A stretch of 15,657 nucleotides of DNA from NCBI GenBank assembly GCA_021730835.1, contig JAKFYP010000060.1, forward strand, positions 1-15,657. The letters are read 5' to 3'. The notes beneath the pieces were generated by a model that was given only the letters and a program-made list of their open reading frames with translations, was not told the origin of the DNA and did not search any database. Numbering within the stretch: position 1 is the first letter of the stretch; each line of letters starts with the position of its first letter. The position numbers and the translations under genes were made by a program. Origin of the DNA: Alphaproteobacteria bacterium. Lineage in GTDB: Bacteria; Pseudomonadota; Alphaproteobacteria; Rickettsiales; UBA998. Shown one piece after another: positions 5,134 through 11,975 of this stretch.

Positions 5134-7059
5134 CTACACCACGAAGCTCGCGCCTTCCTCGGCGGGGGTGACGGCGCGGCGGGCGCTGGCGAACAGTTCG
5201 CGGCCCAAACCGTATTCGTTATGCGACAGATCGGGCATGATGACTTCGCGGGCATTGAATTCCACCTCGTCCACTTCGGCCATGAGAATACCGCGCCCGG
5301 CGTCGAGCAGAATCATGTCGCCGTCACGCACTTTGGCCAGCGCGCCGCCGAGCTTGCATTCGGGGGAGACATGGATAGCGGCGGGGACTTTCCCCGATGC
5401 GCCCGACATGCGCCCGTCGGTGACCAGCGCGACTTTCTGCCCTAAATCCTGCAAAACGCTGAGCGGCGGGGTCAGGCGGTGCAATTCCGGCATGCCGTTG
5501 GCCGATGGTCCCTGCCAGGTAACGACCGCCACGAAATCGCCCCCAAGCTCACCGTTTTTGAAAGCCTGTTGCAGCGCTTCCTGACTGGTAAACACTTTGG
5601 CCGGGGCGTGCACGATGCGATGTTCCGGTTTGACCGCCGAGGTTTTGATCACCGCCCGCCCGAGATTGCCTTTAAGCAACGTCAGGCCGCCTTCCCGGCT
5701 GAAGGGAGAAGCAATATCGGCGAGCACGGTGGCATCGCCGCTGGTCTTCGGCCCTTCGTGCCATGCGACATGGACTCCGGCAACCGCTTGGGAAATATGC
5801 TCCCCACTGGTGGGGGAGCCAGCATACATACGCGCAGCGGATGAAGGCTGGTGGGGGGGCATGTTCTGATCCCCCTCCCATGAAGGGGGAGCTTTTAGAT
5901 AAGGCTCCTGCGTATAGGAGGTCAGCTTCTGCCCGGTAATGGTTCCGGCGTCGCCGTGCAGCAACCCCTCCGAGAGCAGGTCACGCACAAGCTTGCTCAT
6001 GCCGCCTGCCGCGTGGAAATGATTCACGTCGGCCTCGCCATTGGGATAAATGCGGCAGAGCAGCGGCACGGCTTTGGAGAGTTCCGACAGATCGTCCCAG
6101 TCGATGATAATCCCGGCGGCGCGGGCGATGGCGATCAGGTGGATCGTATGGTTGGTCGAGCCGCCGGTTGCATGCAGCCCGACGATGCCGTTGACGATGG
6201 AGCGCTCGTCGATCACCTCACAGAGCGGGGTATAGTTCCCGGCCTGCGCGGTCAGGGCGATGACCTGCCGCACGGCCTCGCGGGTCAGGGCTTCGCGCAA
6301 TTCCGTGCCGGGATTGACGAAGGAGGAGGAGGGAAGTTGCAGCCCCATCACTTCCATCAGCATCTGGTTGCTGTTGGCCGTGCCGTAAAACGTACAGGTT
6401 CCGGGCGAATGATACGACGCCGATTCGGCCTCAAGCAATCCTTCGCGGCCAATCTCTCCCTTGGCGAATAACTGGCGAATGCGGGCTTTCTCTTTATTGG
6501 GCAGGCCGGATGGCATTGGCCCGCCGGGGACAAAAATCACCGGCAGATGGGCGAATTGCAACGCGCCGATCAGCAGGCCGGGGACGATCTTGTCGCAGAT
6601 GCCGAGCATCAATGCGCCGTCGAACATATTATGAGTTAACGCAATGGCGGTGGCCATGGCGATGGTATCGCGGGAGAACAACGACAGTTCCATACCGGGC
6701 ATACCCTGCGTCACTCCGTCGCACATAGCGGGCACACCTCCTGCGAACTGGGCGACGGCCCCGGCCTTCCTCGCCTCGTCGCGGATAATAGCCGGGTAAT
6801 GCTCATACGGATGGTGGGCCGAGAGCATGTCGTTATAGGCGGAAACGATGGCGATATTGGGCTTGCGCTCGCCCCGGAGATCGGCTTTTTCCTCCGCGTT
6901 GCAGGCGGCGAAGCCGTGGGCGAGATTGCCGCAGCCCAATTCCATGCGGTGGGGTTTCTGCGAGGCCATCTCCCGCATGCGGGCGAGATAGGCGGCGCGG
7001 GTGGGTTCGCTTCGCTCGATGATGCGGTTGGTGACGTGGGTAAGGGCAGGATGGGTCAT
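5134..7059 (-). CDS. edd: 6-phosphogluconate dehydratase with a translated palindromic repeat
   Basis: Edd converts 6-phosphogluconate to 2-keto-3-deoxy-6-phosphogluconate, the first committed step of the Entner-Doudoroff pathway. It is a cytosolic Fe-S enzyme of the IlvD/Edd family. Diagnostic stretches are VSAYNDMLSAHHPYEHYP (72-89), GVPAMCDGVTQGMPGMELSLFSRD (108-131), LGICDKIVPG with Cys155, SPGTCTFYGTANSNQ with Cys222, HATGGSTNHTIHL (296-308) and DGRMSGASGKVPAAIHVSPE (548-567). Length is 641; the usual length is about 603. The excess of 38 residues is one block at about 390-427, translated from a palindromic repeat (see entry). The flanks read YTQEPYLK then GVHVAWHEGP as in normal Edd. 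The start lies at the family N-terminus without a strong ribosome site. Two small genes lie upstream on the same strand, with a 63-base gap. No zwf, pgl or eda is in view. Confidence 0.94.
   Translation of the reverse strand: MTHPALTHVTNRIIERSEPTRAAYLARMREMASQKPHRMELGCGNLAHGFAACNAEEKADLRGERKPNIAIVSAYNDMLSAHHPYEHYPAIIRDEARKAGAVAQFAGGVPAMCDGVTQGMPGMELSLFSRDTIAMATAIALTHNMFDGALMLGICDKIVPGLLIGALQFAHLPVIFVPGGPMPSGLPNKEKARIRQLFAKGEIGREGLLEAESASYHSPGTCTFYGTANSNQMLMEVMGLQLPSSSFVNPGTELREALTREAVRQVIALTAQAGNYTPLCEVIDERSIVNGIVGLHATGGSTNHTIHLIAIARAAGIIIDWDDLSELSKAVPLLCRIYPNGEADVNHFHAAGGMSKLVRDLLSEGLLHGDAGTITGQKLTSYTQEPYLKAPPSWEGDQNMPPHQPSSAARMYAGSPTSGEHISQAVAGVHVAWHEGPKTSGDATVLADIASPFSREGGLTLLKGNLGRAVIKTSAVKPEHRIVHAPAKVFTSQEALQQAFKNGELGGDFVAVVTWQGPSANGMPELHRLTPPLSVLQDLGQKVALVTDGRMSGASGKVPAAIHVSPECKLGGALAKVRDGDMILLDAGRGILMAEVDEVEFNAREVIMPDLSHNEYGLGRELFASARRAVTPAEEGASFVV
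5779..5892. repeat. GC-rich palindromic repeat inserted in frame in edd
   Basis: About 114 bases (38 codons) with no counterpart in Edd proteins. Each end has a GC-rich hairpin: GCTCCCC (5799-5805) with GGGGAGC (5813-5819), and CCCCCT (5871-5876) with AGGGGG (5884-5889). The middle reads through as NMPPHQPSSAARMYAGSP. This product and DNA pattern is familiar from intergenic repeats in alphaproteobacteria. The length is divisible by three and contains no stop in the edd frame. Confidence 0.8.
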
Positions 7060-7122
7060 GATTTCGGAAAACTAAGCGCCCCGGCGGGAAACGTCAAGGT
7101 GTAAGGGTAACGTCAGGCGATT

Positions 7123-7347
7123 CTATATATCCTGCGTAACGATCGCCGTTTCTTCGGTGGCGGCCTGCGCATCTTTCTGCTCGCATAATGGCTCAAGAAA
7201 AGCCAGCTCCTGTTTGAGTGCCTCGCCAAATTCCCGGCATTGCGCCTCGGAGCTAAAAGCCCGGTCTGACGGGAACTGAAACCCTTCCATCTGGTTGGGA
7301 TCGCCGGTTGTCCCGGTAATGACGATAAAACTTAAAATCCACTTCAT
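7123..7347 (-). CDS. Unrecognised 74-residue protein, possibly exported
   Basis: The product starts MKWILSFIVITGTTGDPNQ: one Lys, then a short hydrophobic run, suggesting a short signal or membrane-targeting segment, though no clear cleavage site follows. Two cysteines (QCREFGEAL and LEPLCEQ) could form a disulphide if it is exported. The C-terminus is Ala/Gln/Thr-rich. The start is supported by GGAGGAG five bases upstream. A reading seven codons longer would run through that ribosome site. It begins 14 bases after the stop of the signal-peptide protein gene, so the two are probably co-transcribed and may continue into edd. No family recognised. Confidence 0.6.
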   Translation of the reverse strand: MKWILSFIVITGTTGDPNQMEGFQFPSDRAFSSEAQCREFGEALKQELAFLEPLCEQKDAQAATEETAIVTQDI

Positions 7348-7361
7348 ATGACTCCTCCCCT

Positions 7362-7799
7362 TTACCACCGGATCTCATATTCCACCTTGAACCGCTTGGG
7401 GTTGATGCGCAGCCGCAGCCGTCTTTTTTCACTGCCGGTCAGGTTGAGGTCGCTATGCAGGCGGCGCGTCGTCGGGTCAACATTGAGCGACAGGCCTTTG
7501 GTGATCTGGTAGCTCAGCCCGTACTGGCCGTTATCGTCCTGAATGGCGTATTGGTAGGAGTTGCGCGGTGCGCTGTAGTCGCTATCCACGAATGAGCCGA
7601 TTTCGACATATTCGCCGCTATAGGGATCGAGGAATCCCTGCGGAGCGCTTTGCTGCTCGGTGACGTAGCGATTCTGGTAATCAATCTGTAAATGGGAGTA
7701 AGCGGAACCTTCCTCATCGAATGCTTTTGCCTGCGGGGCGAAAAGTGAGGCCAGCAAGGCGCTGAGGCAGAAAAACGGTGGTTTCAGACAATACTCCAT
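7362..7799 (-). CDS. Unrecognised periplasmic protein with signal peptide
   Basis: The product is 145 residues with a typical Sec signal: Lys6, a hydrophobic core (PPFFCLSALLASLF) and an AKA cleavage site before FDEEGS, near residue 26. The mature part, about 119 residues, is rich in Tyr, Asp, Ser and Gln (YQNRYVTEQQ, DDNGQYGLSYQI), then strongly basic at the end (LTGSEKRRLRLRINPKRFKVEYEIRW). The alternating pattern suggests beta strands. I do not recognise a family. It is the first gene of a probable minus-strand unit with the 74-residue protein and possibly edd, and is divergent from argS across 194 bases. No strong Shine-Dalgarno is seen at the chosen ATG. Confidence 0.65.
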   Translation of the reverse strand: MEYCLKPPFFCLSALLASLFAPQAKAFDEEGSAYSHLQIDYQNRYVTEQQSAPQGFLDPYSGEYVEIGSFVDSDYSAPRNSYQYAIQDDNGQYGLSYQITKGLSLNVDPTTRRLHSDLNLTGSEKRRLRLRINPKRFKVEYEIRW

Positions 7800-7993
7800 A
7801 CTGCAAAGATAGCATAAATTCCCTAAACAATGGTTAACATCGGGTGAAAATACGCTTAATTTGCGGCGGAAACCCGAGGTTTTTTGCGTTTTCAGCTAAA
7901 AAATCGGCCTGACCAAAGAATAGGCATTTTCATCGGGCCATTCTATGTTACATAAATGTCCTTTAAATTTCGTGAAAATAGCAACTAAAAACC

Positions 7994-9739
7994 ATGAATC
8001 TGTTTGAAAATATTCGCATGGAAATCATCGCGGCGGCGCGAGAGATCATCGGGGCGGCGTGCGAAGATATATGGCTGGAGGGGGTGACGGTCGAGTCGCC
8101 CCGCGAGGCGGCGCATGGCGATATGGCGACGAACGCGGCGATGGCGCTGGCCGGGCGCGCCGGACGCAAGCCGCGTGAGCTGGCCGAAGCGCTGGCGGTG
8201 CGCCTGCGGGCTTTGCCGGATGTGACGCGGGCGGAGATTGCCGGGCCGGGTTTTATCAATCTCAGTTTTGCGCCGCTGTTCTGGCAACGTCATCTGCGGG
8301 TGATACTGGAAGAGGGCATTGGCTACGGCACGGCGGCAAGGCCGAAAAACATACCGGTGAATGTGGAATATGTCTCCGCCAATCCGACCGGCCCGATGCA
8401 CATCGGCCATGCTCGTGGCGCGGTGGTCGGCGATGCGCTGGCGGGCCTGCTGCTCAAGGCGGGCTACGATGTGACGAAGGAATATTATGTTAATGATGCC
8501 GGATCTCAGGTTGATACGCTTGCCCGTTCTGCTTACCTGCGCTACCGCGAGGCATGCGGCGAGGCAATCACCATCCCCGAGGGGCTGTATCCGGGTGAAT
8601 ACCTGAGGGGGGCAGGGGAGGGGCTGAAGCATACGCATGGCCGCTCGCTGCTCGATTTGGCCGAAGAAGAATGGCTGCCGATCGTGCGCCCGTTCGCCAT
8701 TGATTCCATGCTGACGATGATCCGCGCCGATCTGGCTGATCTCGGTATCCACCATGACGTGTTTTTCTCCGAACGCAGCCTGCATGAGAGCGGCGCGGTG
8801 GCCGGTACGCTGGCGCATCTGGAGGAAAGTGGGCTGGTTTACCGGGGCGTCCTCGAGCCGCCCAAGGGCAAGACGCCGGAAGACTGGGAGCCGCGTGAGC
8901 AGACTTTATTCAGGGCGGCGCAGTTCGGCGACGACTCCGACCGGCCTTTGCAAAAATCCGATGGGAGCTGGACGTATTTCGCCTCCGACGTGGCCTATAT
9001 GCGCGATAAGCTGAAGCGGGGATTTTCCCGGCAGGTGCTGGTGCTCGGGGCTGATCACGGCGGCTATGTCAAGCGCATGCAGGCGGTGATGCAGGCGCTG
9101 GGCGGCCACAGGCAGGATATTCAGATAGTGCTCTGCCAGCTTGTCAAATTCATGGAGGCGGGTGAGCCGGTGAAAATGTCCAAGCGTTCGGGCACGTTCA
9201 CCACGGTGCGCGACGTGCTCGATGCGGTCGGGCGCGACGTGCTGCGGTTTATCATGCTGACGCGCAAGCCTGAGCAGCCACTGGATTTCGACCTTGCCAA
9301 AGTCACCGAGCAATCGAAGGACAACCCGGTTTTTTATGTGCAATACGCCCATGCGCGTTGCAAGTCGCTGCTGCGGCTGGCGGCGGCGGAGATGCCGGAG
9401 GCGCTCAAGGCATCGGCCAGCCCATCCGAGGCGGCGCTGGCGCGGCTCGGTTCCCCGGCGGAACTGGCGCTGATCCGCAAGCTCGCCTCATGGCCGCGCA
9501 TGGTGGAAGCGGCGGCCTTGGCCTCGGAGCCGCACCGCATCGCTTATTTTTTGCAGGAGTTGGCGGCGGAGTTTCACGGTTTCTGGAATCTCGGCAACAG
9601 CGATACCGGCCTGCGCTTCGTGCTTCCCGACGCTCCCGAGGTGACTTCGGCCCGCCTGACGCTGGCGTCTTCGGTCGCCGCCGTCATCGCCTCGGGATTG
9701 CAGGTGCTCGGCGTCACGCCGGTGGAGGAGATGCGGTAG
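7994..9739 (+). CDS. argS: Arginyl-tRNA synthetase
   Basis: Class I aminoacyl-tRNA synthetase that charges tRNA-Arg. The N-terminal Add-1 domain runs to about residue 110 and includes HGDMATNAAMALA (41-53) and GPGFINLSF (84-92). The catalytic core begins with NVEYVSANPTGPMHIGHARG, where HIGH is at 136-139. YVNDAGSQVD follows at 165-174, LGADHGGYVKRMQA at 351-364 and the KMSK loop (KMSKRSGTF) at 394-402. A C-terminal helical anticodon-binding domain includes NPVFYVQYAHARCKSLL and ends GLQVLGVTPVEEMR. The length of 581 is normal for the family. The ATG has no good Shine-Dalgarno but matches the family N-terminus. The next gene, recA, is convergent. Confidence 0.96.
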   Translation: MNLFENIRMEIIAAAREIIGAACEDIWLEGVTVESPREAAHGDMATNAAMALAGRAGRKPRELAEALAVRLRALPDVTRAEIAGPGFINLSFAPLFWQRHLRVILEEGIGYGTAARPKNIPVNVEYVSANPTGPMHIGHARGAVVGDALAGLLLKAGYDVTKEYYVNDAGSQVDTLARSAYLRYREACGEAITIPEGLYPGEYLRGAGEGLKHTHGRSLLDLAEEEWLPIVRPFAIDSMLTMIRADLADLGIHHDVFFSERSLHESGAVAGTLAHLEESGLVYRGVLEPPKGKTPEDWEPREQTLFRAAQFGDDSDRPLQKSDGSWTYFASDVAYMRDKLKRGFSRQVLVLGADHGGYVKRMQAVMQALGGHRQDIQIVLCQLVKFMEAGEPVKMSKRSGTFTTVRDVLDAVGRDVLRFIMLTRKPEQPLDFDLAKVTEQSKDNPVFYVQYAHARCKSLLRLAAAEMPEALKASASPSEAALARLGSPAELALIRKLASWPRMVEAAALASEPHRIAYFLQELAAEFHGFWNLGNSDTGLRFVLPDAPEVTSARLTLASSVAAVIASGLQVLGVTPVEEMR

Positions 9740-9801
9740 CGGATTTCGGGTTTCAGGGAACGGGTTGGAATAAGATTACCTGACTACCCCACGATGTTTC
9801 G

Positions 9802-9933
9802 CCCTCCCCTTGAGGGAGGGCACGCGACCGGCAAGCCCGAAGGGCGCAGACAGAGCGGGGAGGGGTAAAACACCCCCCCACGGCTCTGACCGGCTACGCC
9901 GGCCAATCGCCTGCTCCCCCTCAAGGGGGGAGC
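9802..9933. repeat. Composite GC-rich palindromic repeat between argS and recA
   Basis: A stem CCCTCCC (9802-9808) with GGGAGGG (9814-9820) opens the element. A stem GCTCCCCC (9913-9920) with GGGGGAGC (9926-9933) closes it. Between them CAGAGC (9851-9856) pairs with GCTCTG (9883-9888), and AGGGGT (9861-9866) faces a run of C with the complementary ACCCC. The whole can fold into a multi-stem cruciform of about 130 bases. The terminal stem shares GCTCCCC / GGGGAGC with the repeat inside edd, so the two probably belong to one family. It lies between convergent genes, where it could also act as a two-way terminator. Confidence 0.75.
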
Positions 9934-9977
9934 GGTTGTGCCGCAATTTCTAATTAGGTTCGCTCGCTTCGCGGCGC

Positions 9978-10004
9978 AAAATCGCTGCTTTGGGCAACGA
10001 TTTT
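9978..10004 (-). terminator. Candidate recA terminator hairpin
   Basis: AAAATCGCTGC (9978-9988) and GCAACGATTTT (9994-10004) form an 11-bp stem with one G-T pair and a 5-base loop, 17 bases past the recA stop. On the minus strand the stem ends in TTTT. The A/T ends make it usable in both directions. Confidence 0.6.
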
Positions 10005-10021
10005 GATATATATTACCAATT

Positions 10022-11062
10022 CTAAGCCACTTCCTCGGCGACTGGCGCATCCTCGTCGCTGCCTTTGACGCTCTGCTCGTTGACCGTGGCGGCGCGGGCG
10101 CGGATTTCCTTCTCGATTTCCTCCGCCACGGCTTTATTATCCTTGAGGAACTGGCGGGCGTTTTCCTTGCCCTGCCCGATGCGCTGATCCTTGTAGGAAA
10201 ACCACGATCCTGCTTTCTCGACCAGCCCGGCTTTGACTCCCAGATCAATCAGTTCGCCATGCTTGGAGATGCCCTCGCCGTAGAGAATATCGAAATCAAC
10301 CACGCGGAAGGGCGGGGCGACTTTATTTTTCACCACCTTCACCCGCGTCTGGTTGCCGACCACCTCGTCCTTGTCCTTGATCGCGCCGATGCGGCGAATA
10401 TCCATGCGCACCGAGGCATAAAACTTCAGCGCGTTGCCGCCGGTCGTGGTTTCCGGGTTGCCGAACACGACGCCGATTTTCTGGCGGATCTGGTTGATGA
10501 AAATCACCGTGCAGCGCGTGCGGGAAATATTGCTGGTCAGCTTGCGGAGCGCCTGACTCATCAGCCGGGCCTGCGCGCCCATCTGGGCGTCGCCCATTTC
10601 GCCTTCCAGCTCGGCGCGGGGAACCAGCGCGGCGACCGAATCCACCACCAGCATATCAATCGCCCCCGAGCGCACCAGCGTATCGGCGATTTCCAGCGCC
10701 TGTTCACCGCTATCGGGCTGCGAGACCAGCAACTCGTCAACATTGACCCCGAGCTTGCGGGCGTATACCGGATCGAGCGCATGTTCGGCATCCACGAAAG
10801 CGCATATACCGCCGCGTTTTTGCACTTCGGCGATGGCATGCAGGGTCAGCGTGGTTTTTCCCGAGCTTTCCGGCCCGTAGATTTCGATGACGCGGCCCTT
10901 GGGCAACCCGCCGACTCCGAGCGCCAGATCCAGCCCGAGCGAGCCGGTGGAAGTGGCGTCCACCTCAACGGCCTCATGCTGGCCGAGCTTCATGATCGAG
11001 CCTTTACCGAAGGTTTTTTCAATCTGGGAGAGGGCGGTATCCAAGGCTTTTTGTTTGTCCAT
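10022..11062 (-). CDS. recA: Recombinase RecA
   Basis: RecA forms ATP-dependent filaments on single-stranded DNA, pairs homologous strands and triggers LexA self-cleavage. The product is 346 residues. Motifs: Walker A GPESSGKT (63-70), the EH pair of DAEHALDP (91-98), Walker B MLVVDSVAAL (137-146), loop L1 EGEMGDAQMG (153-162), FINQIRQKIGVVFGNPETTTGG (188-209, containing L2), and the C-terminal domain from about 270 with an acidic tail (GSDEDAPVAEEVA). The start at 11060-11062 gives the usual MDKQKALD N-terminus with AGGA six bases upstream. A start six codons earlier adds an unlikely MHCRIV. I see no GTTC-N7-GTTC box in the 264 bases upstream, so SOS control by the standard alphaproteobacterial site is not evident. 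It is convergent with argS. Confidence 0.97.
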   Translation of the reverse strand: MDKQKALDTALSQIEKTFGKGSIMKLGQHEAVEVDATSTGSLGLDLALGVGGLPKGRVIEIYGPESSGKTTLTLHAIAEVQKRGGICAFVDAEHALDPVYARKLGVNVDELLVSQPDSGEQALEIADTLVRSGAIDMLVVDSVAALVPRAELEGEMGDAQMGAQARLMSQALRKLTSNISRTRCTVIFINQIRQKIGVVFGNPETTTGGNALKFYASVRMDIRRIGAIKDKDEVVGNQTRVKVVKNKVAPPFRVVDFDILYGEGISKHGELIDLGVKAGLVEKAGSWFSYKDQRIGQGKENARQFLKDNKAVAEEIEKEIRARAATVNEQSVKGSDEDAPVAEEVA

Positions 11063-11141
11063 AACGATCCTGCAATGCAATAAGGTGAGGGAAATAACGA
11101 ATTTTAACTTACAGCTTTTGCGGGGGCGCGCAAGGAGTATT

Positions 11142-11240
11142 ATGAAGGGAAATCGGAGTCTGGATGATTGGACTTTGGAAATTGCCGGTTCTATAGAAGC
11201 CCTCTGCCTTTCGGGAGGCTTCTATAGTCATTTCACATAA
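11142..11240 (+). CDS. Possible 32-residue small protein upstream of the toxin-antitoxin pair
   Basis: ATG at 11142 follows AAGGAG by four bases, a very good ribosome site in an otherwise gene-free stretch, and opens a 32-codon frame (starting MKGNRSLDDW, ending GGFYSHFT). The last third overlaps a strong hairpin (11191-11227). There is no recognisable family. It could be a leader peptide, a genuine small gene or chance. The ribosome site is the only positive evidence. Confidence 0.25.
   Translation: MKGNRSLDDWTLEIAGSIEALCLSGGFYSHFT
11191..11227. repeat. Strong hairpin between recA and the toxin-antitoxin pair
   Basis: CTATAGAAGCC (11191-11201) and GGCTTCTATAG (11217-11227) form a perfect 11-bp stem. 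Beyond a one-base bulge the inner bases can pair further. No T tract follows on either strand, so it is not a standard terminator. It may be a regulatory RNA structure or a protein-binding palindrome. Confidence 0.6.
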
Positions 11241-11262
11241 GAATTATCCCAACCGCAAATAC

Positions 11263-11291
11263 TTGCATAGAGCGGAATATGCCGGTATAGT
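11263..11291 (+). promoter_or_regulatory. Promoter candidate of the toxin-antitoxin operon
   Basis: TTGCAT (11263-11268) and TATAGT (11286-11291) are separated by 17 bases. The -10 matches the consensus in five of six positions and the -35 in three. It lies 36 bases before the antitoxin start and just upstream of a palindrome. Confidence 0.6.
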
Positions 11292-11293
11292 AG

Positions 11294-11313
11294 ATAAACG
11301 TTTATGTGTTTAT
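11294..11313. promoter_or_regulatory. Operator candidate for the antitoxin
   Basis: A perfect 12-base palindrome, ATAAACGTTTAT (11294-11305), is followed by a second GTTTAT at 11308-11313, eight bases after the first. It directly follows the -10 element. Ribbon-helix-helix antitoxins bind such spaced short sites to repress their own operon. Confidence 0.55.
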
Positions 11314-11326
11314 ATGGAGACTCTAA

Positions 11327-11569
11327 ATGACACGCTGGTCGCTAATCGTATCGGACGGAACGGATCGCCGGTTGCGGGCCTTTCTGGGAAAGCAGGGGGC
11401 TAAGAAAGGCGGTATGTCACGCTTTGTTGAGGAAGCGGTGGAGTGCCTGTTGCGCTTTGAGGAAACGGTAAGCGCGGTGCAGGAGCGGAATACCCGCTAC
11501 GGCGAGGCGGAAATCATGGCGGATATTGACGAAGCGGTGAAGGCCGTCCGTGCCGCGCCTCGTCATTGA
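11327..11569 (+). CDS. Antitoxin, ribbon-helix-helix type, partner of the PIN toxin
   Basis: The product is 80 residues. It begins with a strand-like RWSLIVSDGTDRRLRAFLGKQG, followed by a basic GAKKGGMSRFVEEAVECLLRFEE, the short strand, turn and two-helix layout of MetJ/Arc-type antitoxins. The second half is a charged helix (ERNTRYGEAEIMADIDEAVKAV) of the kind that wraps a PIN toxin active site. GGAG lies seven bases before the ATG. The last 20 bases overlap the toxin gene, so translation is coupled. It should bind the palindrome upstream and autorepress. The family call rests on secondary-structure pattern and pairing with the toxin. Confidence 0.75.
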   Translation: MTRWSLIVSDGTDRRLRAFLGKQGAKKGGMSRFVEEAVECLLRFEETVSAVQERNTRYGEAEIMADIDEAVKAVRAAPRH

Positions 11570-11963
11570 CACCAATATTCTTATCTCGGCGCTGATCCGT
11601 AAGGATACCGCGCCCTATCATCTCTATCGCGCATGGCGCGAAGGGGCATATGAACTGATTCTTTCGCAGGAACAACTGGATGAAATCAGACGGGTCATGG
11701 AATACCCCCGTTTGCAACGTTATTTTACGTCGCAAGAGGCCCGGGAGATGCTGACAGGGTTGATTACCTATGCCGAATTTGCCGTTTCCCTGCCGGTCAT
11801 AACATGCTCGCCCGATCCCGATGACAATATGATTCTGGCCTCCGCTATTGCCGGCGCGGCGGATTATATCGTCAGCGGTGATAAGAGCGGGTTACTGGTA
11901 CTGGATGCGATAGAAAACATCCCGATTGTGACGGTAAGGCGGGCCTTGGCAATACTGGAATAG
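11550..11963 (+). CDS. PIN-domain toxin (putative toxin-antitoxin PIN family)
   Basis: The product is 137 residues, a full PIN domain. PIN proteins of this kind are Mg-dependent ribonucleases that cut RNA and stop growth when free of antitoxin. Acidic residues expected at the active site are present: Asp7 in VIDTNILISAL, Glu45 in QEQLDEIRRVM, Asp91/Asp92 in DPDDNMILASAI and Asp111 in YIVSGDKSGLL. The start is a GTG inside the antitoxin gene; it gives the expected PRLVIDTN N-terminus and implies translational coupling at a lower rate than the antitoxin. The gene ends 12 bases from the convergent pyrC stop. Confidence 0.92.
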   Translation: MPRLVIDTNILISALIRKDTAPYHLYRAWREGAYELILSQEQLDEIRRVMEYPRLQRYFTSQEAREMLTGLITYAEFAVSLPVITCSPDPDDNMILASAIAGAADYIVSGDKSGLLVLDAIENIPIVTVRRALAILE

Positions 11964-11975
11964 TTTCAGGCGTGT

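Noticed and set aside
7985..8818. 277-residue minus-strand frame opposite argS
   Set aside because: An antisense shadow of the argS catalytic core.
9802..9933. CRISPR array
   Set aside because: The repeats are inverted palindromes, not regularly spaced direct repeats, and there are no cas genes.
9784..10248. Minus-strand 154-residue frame at the recA 3' end
   Set aside because: It is another frame of recA extended through the palindromic repeat; its tail is translated repeat.
10259..11083. 274-residue plus-strand frame opposite recA
   Set aside because: An antisense shadow of recA without a ribosome site or family features.
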